A DNA stretch of 64,000 nt from Streptomyces hyderabadensis (GTDB taxonomy: Bacteria; Actinomycetota; Actinomycetes; Streptomycetales; Streptomycetaceae). Positions 11,355 to 19,703 of this stretch are shown piece by piece. The translations under genes and the position numbers were made by a program. The stretch lies in contig NZ_JAIOJZ010000013.1 of the NCBI RefSeq assembly GCF_020404845.1, forward strand, positions 96,399-160,398. The letters run 5' to 3'. Under the pieces are notes generated by a model that saw only the letters and a program-made list of their open reading frames with translations, had not been told where the DNA came from and did no database searches. Positions within the stretch are counted from its first letter, which is position 1, and the number at the start of each line of letters is the position of its first letter.

Positions 11355-11738
11355 TCAGACGTCGAGCTGGTCCGCGACCGCGCGGAGCAGCCCGGCGATC
11401 TTCTTGCCGGCCGTCTTCTCGGGGTAGCGGCCGCGCTCCAGCATCGGCGTGATGTTCTCCAGGAGCGTCGTCAGGTCCTGCACGATGGAGGCCAGCTCGT
11501 CCGGCTTCTTGCGCTGCGCGGCCGCGACCGAGGGGGCCGGGTCGAGCAGGGCGAGCGACAGTGCCTGGTCGCCGCGCTGTCCGGCGACGACACCGAACTC
11601 GACGCGCTGTCCCGGCTTCAGGCTCTCGACTCCGGCAGGGAGGACCGAGGAATGGACGAAGACGTCACCGCCGTCGTCGCGGGAGAGAAAGCCGAAGCCC
11701 TTCTCGCTGTTGAACCACTTGACCTTGCCGGTAGGCAC
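11355..11738 (-). CDS. Cold-shock-domain protein with C-terminal helical extension
   Basis: 127 residues. The N-terminal 65 residues are a cold-shock domain with RNP1-like KGFGFLSR and RNP2-like DVFVHSS. A second half (PSVAAAQRRKP-like linker, then SIVQDLTTLLENITPMLERGRYPEKTAGKKIAGLLRAVADQLDV) is helical and not found in short Csp proteins. The start is GTG 11738 with GAGGA 6 nt upstream. The 5' region has GCTCGGAAA repeated (about 11771-11795), in an otherwise GC-rich setting. It likely binds single-stranded RNA or DNA; the added domain may mediate oligomerisation (inference). Confidence 0.88.
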   Translation of the reverse strand: MPTGKVKWFNSEKGFGFLSRDDGGDVFVHSSVLPAGVESLKPGQRVEFGVVAGQRGDQALSLALLDPAPSVAAAQRKKPDELASIVQDLTTLLENITPMLERGRYPEKTAGKKIAGLLRAVADQLDV

Positions 11739-11898
11739 GTCTGTCCTCGTCCTCGTACTCGTCGGAAACTGCTCGGAAATATGCTCGGAAACGGCTCTTG
11801 ATAGCACTTGGGCGGGTCGTCCGACCCGCCGGTACCCAGGCTAATGGTCTTCGACCGGGTGACAAGACGTCCCCCGGCTGTTCTCCAGGCCTGGGAAC

Positions 11899-11904
11899 TA
11901 CCCT
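11899..11904 (+). promoter_or_regulatory. -10 box of a leaderless promoter (small membrane protein)
   Basis: TACCCT is 6 nt before the GTG at 11911. This spacing supports GTG 11911 rather than the internal ATG at 11929 as the start. Confidence 0.45.
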
Positions 11905-11910
11905 GGTCGG

Positions 11911-12189
11911 GTGCGTGAACAAACCCGAATGAATTCCGCCGCGCCCGGCGACCGGCTGATCCGCGCCGGTGCGATCGTCTTCTTCGTCGGCGCCGTGGCC
12001 ACTTTGGTCACGGTGGCCCCGCTGCTGCTGGGCACGACGCCGTTCCCCACCTACATGTTCGGGCTGAGCATGCTGATGGGAGTGGGCTTCCTGGTCGCCG
12101 GTGCCGGAGTGTTCCAGTCGATCGCCGCCGGGCGGCGTCAGGCCCGCGCCGCGGCCGGCTCCCCGGCGTCGCCCTCGCCGTCCCGGTAG
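11911..12189 (+). CDS. Small two-helix membrane protein
   Basis: 92 residues with two hydrophobic segments (about 21-41 and 49-67), a positively charged tail (AGRRQARAA) and a Pro/Ser end. No known domain. The GTG start has a -10 box 6 nt upstream and no ribosome site. Its last 52 bp overlap the 3' end of the convergent HAD gene. Confidence 0.7.
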   Translation: MREQTRMNSAAPGDRLIRAGAIVFFVGAVATLVTVAPLLLGTTPFPTYMFGLSMLMGVGFLVAGAGVFQSIAAGRRQARAAAGSPASPSPSR

Positions 12190-12800
12190 GCCGCGAGCCA
12201 CGCCGGGAAGGCGGTGAGGTCGGCGAGGACCACGTCGGCGCCCGCCGCGCGCAGCTCGTCGGCGTCGCAGGGCCCGCTGGCCACGGCCACGGAGCGGGCA
12301 CCGGCGGCGCGGGCTCCGCGGACGTCGCCGACATGGTCGCCGACGTAGACGTCCGCGTCGTGCTCGCGCAGCGCGAGAGCCTTCTGCTCGGCCCACAGGC
12401 CGCCGATCACGGCGTCCGGCTCGATGCCGAGGTGCGCCAGGTGCAGCTTGGCGTTCGGCTCGTACTTGGCGGTGACGACGACGGCCCGCCCGCCGGCCCC
12501 GCGCACGGCGGCGACGGCCTCGCGGGCGCCGGGCAGCGCGAGCGTGGGCTCGATCGCGTACGCCGGGTAGATCTCCCGGTACAGGTCGGCGACGGCCTCG
12601 ATCTCCCCGGCCGGGAACCAGTGCGCCAGCTCCTCGGCCAGCGGCGGCCCGAGCCGGGTGACGGCCAGGTCGGCGTCCACGTACGTCCCGGTGCGCGCGC
12701 TCAGTTCGAGGTAGCAGGCCCGGATGCCGGGCCGGGAGTCGATCAGCGTCATGTCGAGGTCGAAACCGACGGTGGGCGCGTGACGGGTCGCAGAAGCCAT
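12138..12800 (-). CDS. HAD-superfamily phosphatase, phosphoglycolate-phosphatase-like
   Basis: 220 residues. HAD motif I is FDLDMTLIDS near the N-terminus (DxDxT with nucleophile Asp), motif II is the VVVTAKYE Thr, motif III is around EQKALALREHD, and motif IV is VYVGDHVGDVRGA. A helical cap domain lies between motifs I and II. The substrate cannot be read from sequence. The start is taken as ATG 12800; an ATG 9 nt upstream is also possible. Upstream lies tandem-repeat DNA, so its promoter may lie at the repeat edge; CACAAT is 7 nt before the ATG. Confidence 0.85.
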   Translation of the reverse strand: MASATRHAPTVGFDLDMTLIDSRPGIRACYLELSARTGTYVDADLAVTRLGPPLAEELAHWFPAGEIEAVADLYREIYPAYAIEPTLALPGAREAVAAVRGAGGRAVVVTAKYEPNAKLHLAHLGIEPDAVIGGLWAEQKALALREHDADVYVGDHVGDVRGARAAGARSVAVASGPCDADELRAAGADVVLADLTAFPAWLAAYRDGEGDAGEPAAARA

Positions 12801-12837
12801 GCCCCCCATTGTGCCGGGCCCCCAACGAGCCGGACCG

Positions 12838-13300
12838 CCCGCGGTGGGAGCGCCCCCGGCCGACCGCCTCGGCGCCACCCGCGATGCGCGGCGGGGCCGG
12901 GACGAGGCCCGGGCGGCGGACCGGGCGGCCGTACGAGGCCCCGACGAGCCCGGACGGCCGCAGAGCAAGCGCCCCCGCGCGGCGGACCGGTCAGCCGCGA
13001 CGGAGACGGCGACTCCGGACGGCCGCCTCGCCCACGGGGGGAGCGCCCCCCGCCGACCGCCTCAGCGCCACCCGCGATGCGCGGCGGGGCCCGGGCGACG
13101 GACCCGTCAGCCGTACGAGGCGCCGACGAGCCCAGACGGCCGCAGGGCAGGCGCCCCCGCGCGGCGGACCGGTCAGCCGCGACGGAGACGGCGACTCCGG
13201 ACGGCCGCCTCGCCCACCGGGGGGAGCGCCCCCCGCCGACCGCCTCAGCGCCACCCGCGATGCGCGGCGGGGCCCGGGCGGCGGACCGGGCGGTCGTGCG
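12838..13300. repeat. Large GC-rich tandem repeat, about 182-193 bp per unit
   Basis: The anchor GATGCGCGGCGGGGCC occurs at 12883, 13076 and 13259; the anchor GGCGGACCGGTCAGCCGCG at 12981 and 13163. Units differ by small insertions and deletions and by single bases. Unit lengths of 182 and 193 are not multiples of three, so the long open frames crossing it are not coding. The repeat occupies most of the 620-bp gap between the HAD gene and the HAAS-type gene. Confidence 0.8.
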
Positions 13301-13420
13301 GGAGGGGGGCGGTCCTGGGCGGTCGCCTCGCGGACGCGGGCCGTGCTCCGCCCGGGGGGCCGTCCGCGCTCGCGCGGTTTGGCACTGCGGCGAGCACCGG
13401 AACCCGGCCGGGCGGACCGG

Positions 13421-14467
13421 TCAGGTGCGGGGGCGGCGGGAGCGCCAGAGGAGGTAGAGGGCGGTGGCGACGGCGGCGGTGCGCAGGACCCAGGGCCAGG
13501 TGTCGGCGATCGCGTCGCTCATGCGGCCCTCGGCGACCGGGTCGCCCCAGCGGCCCTCGGTGCGGCCCCACAGCCAGACGACGCCCGCGGCGGCGACCGT
13601 GCCGGGCAGGCCCAGGACGGCCCACTTCGCCTGGGCCGGGGTCAGCCGGCGGGAGAGGTAGGCGATCAGCCAGCCGAGGCCCAGCGGGACGAGGCTGCCG
13701 AGCACGGCACCGGCGATCAGCAGGGCCGCCGCGAGCAGCAGGAGGGGGTTGTTCCAGCCGCCCTCGGGCCACAGGCGGGGCAGGCGGCGGGCCTTGTCCT
13801 TCCCCGCCGCCCCGGCCGCCGGGTCGTCGGCCTCGGCCGGCGCCACGGCACCGGGGGCCTGCTCGGTGGCGGTGTCCGGCTCCTCCGCCGCGTCCTGCGG
13901 TCCCGGTGGCCGCCTGAGCAGCTCCGGGATCTCGACGCCGCCGACGAACCCGGGCACGCTGTCGCCGAGGCTCCCCCCGGCGAAGGGGCCGTCCTCGACG
14001 CGCCACCAGTCCGGCTGCCCGTCGCCGACGTCCCCCAGTTCCCGCGCGTCCGCGAGGTGGGGCGGGGCGGCGGCCGCGGGCGCGGCCGGGGGCTCGGGGG
14101 CGGGGCGCCGACGGCCCCTGCGCCGCTCGGCGCCGCGGGGTCCGGCGTCGTCGCGGGGCCCGTCGTCGCGGGGCCCGGTGTCCCGCTGCTCGGGCACGGC
14201 GGTGGGCGACGGCGCCGCCGCCTGCTGCCGCACCCCGCTCGTGCCGCCCGCCGCGGTGACGATGTCGTCGGGGTCGCCGAGCCGGTCCAGGATGCGGCGG
14301 ACCGCGGCGGGGCTGTCCACGGTGGTCTTCGCCCGGTGCCGGTCGATCTCGTTGCGCAGCTCCGACACCAGGCGCATCCGGGTAGCCGACGGCAGCTGCC
14401 GCTGCTGCGCCACGTCGCCGACGCGGCTCAGATACTCGAAGACGACCTGGTCGCTCTCGATCCCCAC
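13421..14467 (-). CDS. Membrane protein with HAAS-like N-terminal domain
   Basis: 348 residues. The first 75 residues resemble a HAAS signalling domain: ESDQVVFEYLSRVGDVA, then RMRLVSELRNEIDRHR and ILDRLGDPDDIVTAA. A low-complexity acidic/Pro-rich linker follows. The C-terminal 130 residues contain about four membrane helices (NNPLLLLAAALLIAGAVLGS, LVPLGLGWLIAYL, WAVLGLPGTVAAAGVVWLW, WVLRTAAVATALYLLW). The start is GTG 14467 with GGAGG close upstream. Such proteins are often partners of PadR regulators, but none lies here. It is divergent from the XPB/Ssl2-like gene. Confidence 0.75.
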   Translation of the reverse strand: MGIESDQVVFEYLSRVGDVAQQRQLPSATRMRLVSELRNEIDRHRAKTTVDSPAAVRRILDRLGDPDDIVTAAGGTSGVRQQAAAPSPTAVPEQRDTGPRDDGPRDDAGPRGAERRRGRRRPAPEPPAAPAAAAPPHLADARELGDVGDGQPDWWRVEDGPFAGGSLGDSVPGFVGGVEIPELLRRPPGPQDAAEEPDTATEQAPGAVAPAEADDPAAGAAGKDKARRLPRLWPEGGWNNPLLLLAAALLIAGAVLGSLVPLGLGWLIAYLSRRLTPAQAKWAVLGLPGTVAAAGVVWLWGRTEGRWGDPVAEGRMSDAIADTWPWVLRTAAVATALYLLWRSRRPRT

Positions 14468-14604
14468 GTTCCCCTCCGGGGCGGTGCGTTGTGGTACGCC
14501 GTCGTGCTCTGTCGTACCCCGTGGGACGAAGGTACCGAATCCTCCCCGCCCGGCCGACGGCACCGCACCCTCGCACGCACACCCCCGCCGTCCGGCCCAC
14601 CCGC

Positions 14605-14610
14605 TAACGT
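14605..14610 (+). promoter_or_regulatory. -10 box of a leaderless promoter (helicase-associated gene)
   Basis: TAACGT is 7 nt before the ATG at 14618, with no Shine-Dalgarno sequence between. Confidence 0.5.
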
Positions 14611-14617
14611 GGACCGG

Positions 14618-17224
14618 ATGAGCACCGAGGAGAAGTCCGCGGCCCCCCGGTCCCTCGCGGAGGCGCTCCGCGTCAGGGACGACGTCTCGCTGGCCGCCCT
14701 CCTGCGCAGCCGTCCCGACCTCATCACCCCCGTGCCGACCGACCTCACCCAGCTCGCCACCCGGGCCGGCACCCGCGCCTCCGTGGTGCGCGCCCTGGAG
14801 CGTCTTGACCGGTTCGCGCTGCAGACGGCCGAAGCGCTGGCCGTGGCACCGGACCCGGCGTCGTACGGCGAACTGCTCGCCCTGATGGGCGGCGACGAGG
14901 AGGACCCGGCGGTCGCCGCCGCGCTCCCCCGGGCCGTCGCCCTGCTGCGCGAACAGGCGCTGGTGTGGGGCGCCGACGACCGGCTGCGGCTGGTGCGCAC
15001 CGCCCGTGAGCTGCTCGCGCCCTCCCCGCAGCACCCGTCCCCGACCGGGCTCGGGCCCACCGTGCGGGAGGCGACGGCGGGCATGTCCCCGGGCCGGATC
15101 CAGGAGATCCTCGCCGCCGTCGGACTGCCCTCGACCCACGACTCGGTCTCCGCCGTGGCCGCGCTCGGCGCGCTGTTCGCCGACCGGCGGCGGACGGCCG
15201 CACTGCTGGCCGGGCTCCCGGCGGAGTCCCGGGAGGTGCTGGACCGGCTGGTGTGGGGGCCGCCGTACGGCCAGGTCACCCACGACCCCGCCGCCCACCT
15301 GCGCGCACTCCTGGACCGCGGTCTGCTGCTGCCGACCGCGCCCGGCACGGTCGTGCTGCCCCGCGAGGTCGCCCTGCACCTGCGCGCGGGCCGGGCGCAC
15401 CGCGTGCCCGAGCCGGTGCCGCCGCCGGTGGAGGCCGCCGCGACCCACCGTCCACAGGTTGTGGACGCCACCGCGGCCGGGCAGGCCCTGGCGGCGCTGG
15501 CGACGGTCGAGGAGCTGCTGAAGGAGTGGGACGAGGGCGGCCCCTCGGTGCTGCGGGCCGGCGGGCTGAGCGTGCGCGACCTGAAGCGGACCGCCGTCGC
15601 CCTGGACGTGTCCGAGCCGGTCGCCGCCTTCTGGCTCGAACTGGCCTACGGCGCCGGGCTGATCGCCTCCGACGGCGAGGCCGACGAGCGGTACGCGGCG
15701 ACCCCGGCGTACGACGAGTGGCGCGAGCTGCCGCCCGCCGAGCGCTGGGCGCGGCTGGCCGGGGCGTGGCTGACGGCCACCCGGACGCCGGGCGTGGTCG
15801 GCGGGCGGGACGCGAAGGACCGCACGCTCTCCGCGCTGGGCCCGAACCTGGACCGTTCGGCGGCGCCGGAGGTGCGGCACCGGGTGCTGGCCCTGCTGGC
15901 GGGGCTGCCCGAGGGCGCCTCGCCCGTCGAGGGGTCACTGCTGGCCCGGCTGCGCTGGGAGCGCCCGCTGCGCGGTGCGCAGCAGCAGCGGGAGACCGGG
16001 ACCGGCGAGGCGCGGGACGACGACCTCCGCAGCCGGATCGCCCGGTGGACGCTGTCCGAGGCCGAGCTGCTGGGCGTCACCGGACGCGGCGCCCTCGCGG
16101 CGCCGGGACGGGCCCTGATCGGCGCCCCCGAGGCACCCCGCCCGGCGGAGCGGGAGGCGGAGCCCGAGGGCCCGGGGGCCAAACTCCCCGTCCACCACCA
16201 CCGCACGCCCCCGGTGCTCGTCGCCCCGACCCCGGCCGAACGGGCCGCGGCCACCGCGACCGCCGCCCGGCTGCTGGCCCCGCTCTTCCCCGAACCGCTG
16301 GACCACGTGCTGCTCCAGGCCGACCTGACGGCGGTGGCGCCGGGCCCGCTGGAGCGGGAGCTGGCCGACGTGCTGGGGGTGCTCGCCGACGTGGAGTCCA
16401 AGGGCGGGGCGACCGTCTACCGGTTCACGCCGGGTTCGGTACGCCGTGCGCTGGACGCCGGGCGGAGCGCCGCCGACCTGCACGCCTTCCTCGCCCGGCA
16501 CTCCCGTACGCCGGTGCCGCAGCCCCTGACGTACCTGATCGACGACGTGGCCCGGCGGCACGGGCGGCTGCGGGTGGGCGCGGCCTCGGCGTACGTGCGC
16601 TGCGACGACGACGCGACGCTGGACGAGATCCTGGCCGACAAGCGGGCCGCCGCCCTCGGCCTGCGCCGTCTCGCGCCCACCGTGCTGGCCGCGCAGGCCG
16701 ATCCGGCGGCGCTGCTCGAAGGGCTGCGCGCGATCGGGTTCGCGCCGGCCGCCGAGTCCGCCGCGGGGGACGTGCTGATCGCCCGCGCGGACTCCCACCG
16801 CACCCCGCCGAGGGCCGCCCCCGAGCCGGTCCCGGACGGTCCGCCGGCGCCCGACGACACGCTTCTGGCGGCGGCGATCCGCGCCGTGCGGGCCGGTGAC
16901 CTGGCCGCCACGACCCCGCGCAAGCCGGGCCCCGGCGGCCCCGGGAGCGGGGCGGACGGCGACGGGGCCGGGGCGCCGGGCGGCACGCTGCCCCGCACCG
17001 GCGCCGCCGAGACGCTGGCCACGATGCAGGCCGCGGTGCTGACCGGCGAGGCGCTGTGGATCGGCTACGTGAACGCCGAGGGCGCCGCAAGCCAGCGCGT
17101 GATCGCCCCGATCCGGGTCGAGGGCGGCTTCGTCACGGCGTACGACCACACGGCGGACGAGGTGCGCACCTATCCGCTGCACCGGGTCACGGGCGTGGCC
17201 GAGCTGGCCGACGACGCGGGCTGA
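14618..17224 (+). CDS. Helicase-C-like (XPB/Ssl2-type) domain protein
   Basis: 868 residues. No Walker motifs are visible; it is the non-ATPase companion often found next to bacterial XPB. The N-terminal half is a series of winged-helix-like segments (ALRVRDDVSLAALLRSRPDL; PTDLTQLATRAGTRASVVRALERL). The region from about 545 to 730 (FPEPLDHVLLQADLTAVAPGPL...YLIDDVARRHGRLRVGAASAYVRCDD) is the Helicase_C_3/XPB-like domain, also present at the XPB N-terminus. The C-terminus (LTGEALWIGYVNAEGAASQRVIAPIRVEGGFVTAYDH) looks like a WYL-type ligand domain. Likely a DNA-repair or transcription-coupled partner of XPB. A long upstream extension of the frame crosses the tandem repeat and is rejected. Confidence 0.8.
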   Translation: MSTEEKSAAPRSLAEALRVRDDVSLAALLRSRPDLITPVPTDLTQLATRAGTRASVVRALERLDRFALQTAEALAVAPDPASYGELLALMGGDEEDPAVAAALPRAVALLREQALVWGADDRLRLVRTARELLAPSPQHPSPTGLGPTVREATAGMSPGRIQEILAAVGLPSTHDSVSAVAALGALFADRRRTAALLAGLPAESREVLDRLVWGPPYGQVTHDPAAHLRALLDRGLLLPTAPGTVVLPREVALHLRAGRAHRVPEPVPPPVEAAATHRPQVVDATAAGQALAALATVEELLKEWDEGGPSVLRAGGLSVRDLKRTAVALDVSEPVAAFWLELAYGAGLIASDGEADERYAATPAYDEWRELPPAERWARLAGAWLTATRTPGVVGGRDAKDRTLSALGPNLDRSAAPEVRHRVLALLAGLPEGASPVEGSLLARLRWERPLRGAQQQRETGTGEARDDDLRSRIARWTLSEAELLGVTGRGALAAPGRALIGAPEAPRPAEREAEPEGPGAKLPVHHHRTPPVLVAPTPAERAAATATAARLLAPLFPEPLDHVLLQADLTAVAPGPLERELADVLGVLADVESKGGATVYRFTPGSVRRALDAGRSAADLHAFLARHSRTPVPQPLTYLIDDVARRHGRLRVGAASAYVRCDDDATLDEILADKRAAALGLRRLAPTVLAAQADPAALLEGLRAIGFAPAAESAAGDVLIARADSHRTPPRAAPEPVPDGPPAPDDTLLAAAIRAVRAGDLAATTPRKPGPGGPGSGADGDGAGAPGGTLPRTGAAETLATMQAAVLTGEALWIGYVNAEGAASQRVIAPIRVEGGFVTAYDHTADEVRTYPLHRVTGVAELADDAG

Positions 17225-17398
17225 TCCGGCGTACGACGGGCACGACGCGCGGCGCACTTTCGGGTGAACGCCGTGGTTCATGCACGCCACGCCGGGTGAT
17301 TCGCACCTGCGAGGGAGCTTTTTTCATAAACCGCATCGGGTCACGGGCGGTCGGGCAGCCACCGGGTGCCCAGCAAACCAACCGAAAGGAAGAACCCG

Positions 17399-17518
17399 AT
17401 GCGTACTGCCGTTCGCCGCGTCGCCACCGTCCTGGCCTCCACCGCGGCGCTGGTCGCCGCGTTCGCCGCGGAGGCCGCCGCCGTCGGCATCGACCTCGGC
17501 GGAGGCGTCACCCTCTGA
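17399..17518 (+). CDS. Tiny secreted peptide precursor 1 (39 aa)
   Basis: ATG at 17399, stop TGA at 17516. Precursor of 39 residues beginning MRTAVRRVATVLASTAALVA. It has a basic n-region (R2, R6, R7), a 15-residue hydrophobic core and an Ala-rich cleavage region (AAEAAA), leaving a mature peptide of about 11 residues, VGIDLGGGVTL. A strong ribosome site (GAAAGGAAG) is 6 nt upstream, the best evidence that it is translated. The 174-bp upstream region is unusually AT-rich in parts (CTTTTTTCATAAA at about 17320). A hairpin follows, then the second peptide gene. Function unknown; extracellular signal or cell-surface peptide is only a suggestion. Confidence 0.6.
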   Translation: MRTAVRRVATVLASTAALVAAFAAEAAAVGIDLGGGVTL

Positions 17519-17541
17519 CCGTCCCCCTTCCGCATCCCTCT

Positions 17542-17580
17542 GGCGGGCCGGACCCCCAGCCCTTCCGGGCCCGGCCCGCC
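17542..17580 (+). terminator. GC-rich hairpin between the two peptide genes
   Basis: GGCGGGCCGG (17542-17551) pairs with CCGGCCCGCC (17571-17580); the inner CCC/GGG can extend the stem past one mismatch. It could end the first message or protect its 3' end. Confidence 0.5.
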
Positions 17581-17610
17581 GCCGCCCCCCAAGACTCCGA
17601 GAGGCCCCCC

Positions 17611-17781
17611 ATGCACAGCAAGCCCCCCGCCCCCGGTCCCGACCGTTCCACCGCTCGCTCCGCCGTCGCCGTCTCCGTCGCCGCCCTGATCACCGCCGCG
17701 GCGCTGTTCGGGGCCCTCGCGCCCAAGGCCGGCGCGGTGGAGGGCCCGCTCATCAACAACATCAGCATCGCTCTCGGGTAG
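17611..17781 (+). CDS. Tiny secreted peptide precursor 2 (56 aa)
   Basis: 56 residues. A polar n-region (MHSKPPAPGPDRSTARS), a hydrophobic core of about 22 residues (AVAVSVAALITAAALFGALA) and an APKAGA cleavage region give a mature tail of about 14 residues, VEGPLINNISIALG. CGAGAGG lies 6 nt upstream as a modest ribosome site. Like its neighbour it encodes little beyond a signal peptide and a short hydrophobic, glycine-containing tail, but the two tails do not align. It stops 78 bp before the XPB start. Not assignable to chaplins or other families I know. Confidence 0.5.
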   Translation: MHSKPPAPGPDRSTARSAVAVSVAALITAAALFGALAPKAGAVEGPLINNISIALG

Positions 17782-17859
17782 GCCCCGCGCCGCGATCAGG
17801 CACACTGGACGTTTGGCCGAGCCGTCGTCCGGCCGTACGCACGCGAAAGGGTGCCGCCC

Positions 17860-19506
17860 GTGAATGGTCCGCTGATCGTCCAGTCCGACAAGACCCTGCT
17901 CCTCGAAGTCGACCACGAGCAGGCCGCCGACTGCCGTCGGGCCATCGCGCCGTTCGCGGAGCTGGAGCGGGCGCCGGAGCACATCCACACCTACCGGGTC
18001 ACCCCGCTGGGCCTGTGGAACGCGCGGGCGGCGGGCCACGACGCCGAGCAGGTCGTGGACGCGCTGGTCGAGTACAGCCGCTACCCGGTGCCGCACGCGC
18101 TGCTGGTCGACATCGCCGAGACGATGGACCGCTACGGCCGCCTCACCCTCTCCAAGCACCCGGCGCACGGCCTGGTGCTGACGACCACCGACCGGCCGGT
18201 CCTTGAGGAGGTGCTGAAGTCGAAGCGGATCGCGCCCCTGGTCGGCGCCCGCATCGACCCCGACACGGTGGCCGTGCACCCCTCCGAGCGCGGGCAGATC
18301 AAGCAGACGCTGCTGAAGCTGGGCTGGCCCGCCGAGGACCTCGCCGGGTACGTCGACGGCGAGGCGCACCCGATCGAGCTGGCCGAGGACGGGTGGGCGC
18401 TGCGCCCGTACCAGAAGCAGGCGGTGGAGAACTTCTGGCACGGCGGCAGCGGCGTCGTCGTGCTCCCCTGCGGCGCGGGCAAGACGCTGGTCGGGGCCGG
18501 TGCGATGGCGCAGGCCAGGTCGACGACGCTGATCCTGGTCACCAACACCGTCTCCGCCCGGCAGTGGAAGCACGAGCTGGTGAAGCGCACCTCGCTGACC
18601 GAGGACGAGATCGGCGAGTACAGCGGCACCCGCAAGGAGATCCGGCCGGTCACCATCGCCACGTACCAGGTGCTGACGACCCGGCGGAAGGGCGTCTACC
18701 CGCACCTGGAGCTGTTCGACTCCCGGGACTGGGGCCTGATCGTCTACGACGAGGTGCACCTGCTGCCCGCGCCGGTCTTCAAGTTCACGGCGGATCTCCA
18801 GGCGCGCCGCCGTCTCGGCCTGACCGCGACGCTCGTCCGCGAGGACGGCCGCGAGTCGGACGTGTTCTCCCTCATCGGGCCGAAGCGGTTCGACGCGCCG
18901 TGGAAGGAGATCGAGGCGCAGGGCTACATCGCGCCCGCCGACTGCGTCGAGGTCCGGGTCAACCTCACCGACTCCGAGCGGCTCGCGTACGCCACCGCCG
19001 AGACGGAGGAGAAGTACCGCTTCTGCGCGACGACCGACACCAAGCGGAAGGTGACGGAGGCGATCGTGCGGCGGTTCGCCGGGCAGCAGATCCTCGTCAT
19101 CGGCCAGTACATCGACCAGCTCGACGAACTGGGCGAGCACCTGGGCGCGCCGGTCATCAAGGGCGAGACGTCCAACGCCCAGCGGGAGAAGCTCTTCGAG
19201 TCCTTCCGGCAGGGCGAGATCAGCGTGCTGGTCGTGTCGAAGGTCGCGAACTTCTCGATCGACCTGCCGGAGGCGACGGTCGCCATCCAGGTGTCGGGCA
19301 CCTTCGGGTCCCGGCAGGAGGAGGCCCAGCGGCTCGGCCGGGTGCTGCGGCCCAAGGCCGACGGCCACCAGGCGCACTTCTACTCGGTCGTCGCCCGCGA
19401 CACCCTGGACCAGGACTTCGCCGCCCACCGCCAGCGCTTCCTGGCGGAACAGGGCTACGCCTACCGGATCATGGACGCGGACGAGGTACTGGCGGAGGAG
19501 GGCTGA
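17860..19506 (+). CDS. DNA repair helicase XPB
   Basis: 548 residues, a superfamily 2 helicase (3'-5' polarity in characterised family members). The N-terminal 175 residues form the XPB damage-recognition-like domain. Walker A is PCGAGKT (GAGKT about 205-209); the Walker B/DExH box is YDEVH (about 296-300); motif III is GLTATLVREDGRESD with the R-E-D loop typical of XPB; motif VI is QEEAQRLGRVLRPK. The start is GTG 17860 because GAAAGGG is 8 nt upstream; GTG 17851 would leave no spacing. Bacterial XPB is thought to act in nucleotide-excision-type repair. It sits beside the Helicase_C_3 protein, an association also seen in mycobacteria as far as I recall. Confidence 0.93.
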   Translation: MNGPLIVQSDKTLLLEVDHEQAADCRRAIAPFAELERAPEHIHTYRVTPLGLWNARAAGHDAEQVVDALVEYSRYPVPHALLVDIAETMDRYGRLTLSKHPAHGLVLTTTDRPVLEEVLKSKRIAPLVGARIDPDTVAVHPSERGQIKQTLLKLGWPAEDLAGYVDGEAHPIELAEDGWALRPYQKQAVENFWHGGSGVVVLPCGAGKTLVGAGAMAQARSTTLILVTNTVSARQWKHELVKRTSLTEDEIGEYSGTRKEIRPVTIATYQVLTTRRKGVYPHLELFDSRDWGLIVYDEVHLLPAPVFKFTADLQARRRLGLTATLVREDGRESDVFSLIGPKRFDAPWKEIEAQGYIAPADCVEVRVNLTDSERLAYATAETEEKYRFCATTDTKRKVTEAIVRRFAGQQILVIGQYIDQLDELGEHLGAPVIKGETSNAQREKLFESFRQGEISVLVVSKVANFSIDLPEATVAIQVSGTFGSRQEEAQRLGRVLRPKADGHQAHFYSVVARDTLDQDFAAHRQRFLAEQGYAYRIMDADEVLAEEG

Positions 19507-19517
19507 GACCGCCGGTC

Positions 19518-19703
19518 TCAGCGACGGCGGACGCCGGCCTCCTCGCCGTACTCGCCGAGGATGACGACGTCGAAGGCGGCGCCCGCGAACACCCGCACGG
19601 CGCGCACGGCGTCGCCGAGCCGGTGCCGGTGGCTGCCGGCCACGGGCGTGGCACCGGACGCGCGGCCCGGTGCCGGGGCGGGGGAGATGGTTGCTGCGCT
19701 CAT
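19518..19703 (-). CDS. Small conserved-looking protein, unknown function
   Basis: 61 residues beginning MSAATISPAPAPGRASGATP, with a single hydrophobic/amphipathic stretch VRAVRVFAGAAFDVVILGEY and a basic end GEEAGVRRR. The frame ends 12 bp from the XPB stop on the opposite strand. The tail VFAGAAF-VVILGEY-EEAGVRRR resembles small Streptomyces proteins I have seen without a function. Moderately supported by codon bias and by its position at a divergent junction. Confidence 0.55.
   Translation of the reverse strand: MSAATISPAPAPGRASGATPVAGSHRHRLGDAVRAVRVFAGAAFDVVILGEYGEEAGVRRR

Noticed and set aside
12809..14617. Long plus-strand open frame running from the tandem repeat into the helicase-associated gene
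   Set aside because: The frame is Arg/Pro/Ala-rich as expected from GC-rich DNA read in the wrong frame, crosses repeat units that are not multiples of three, and lies opposite a real membrane protein gene.
17319..17330. T-run CTTTTTT as a strong terminator of the helicase-associated gene
   Set aside because: The only stem nearby (TCGC-ACCT-GCGA) is 4 bp and is separated from the T-run; too weak to call.
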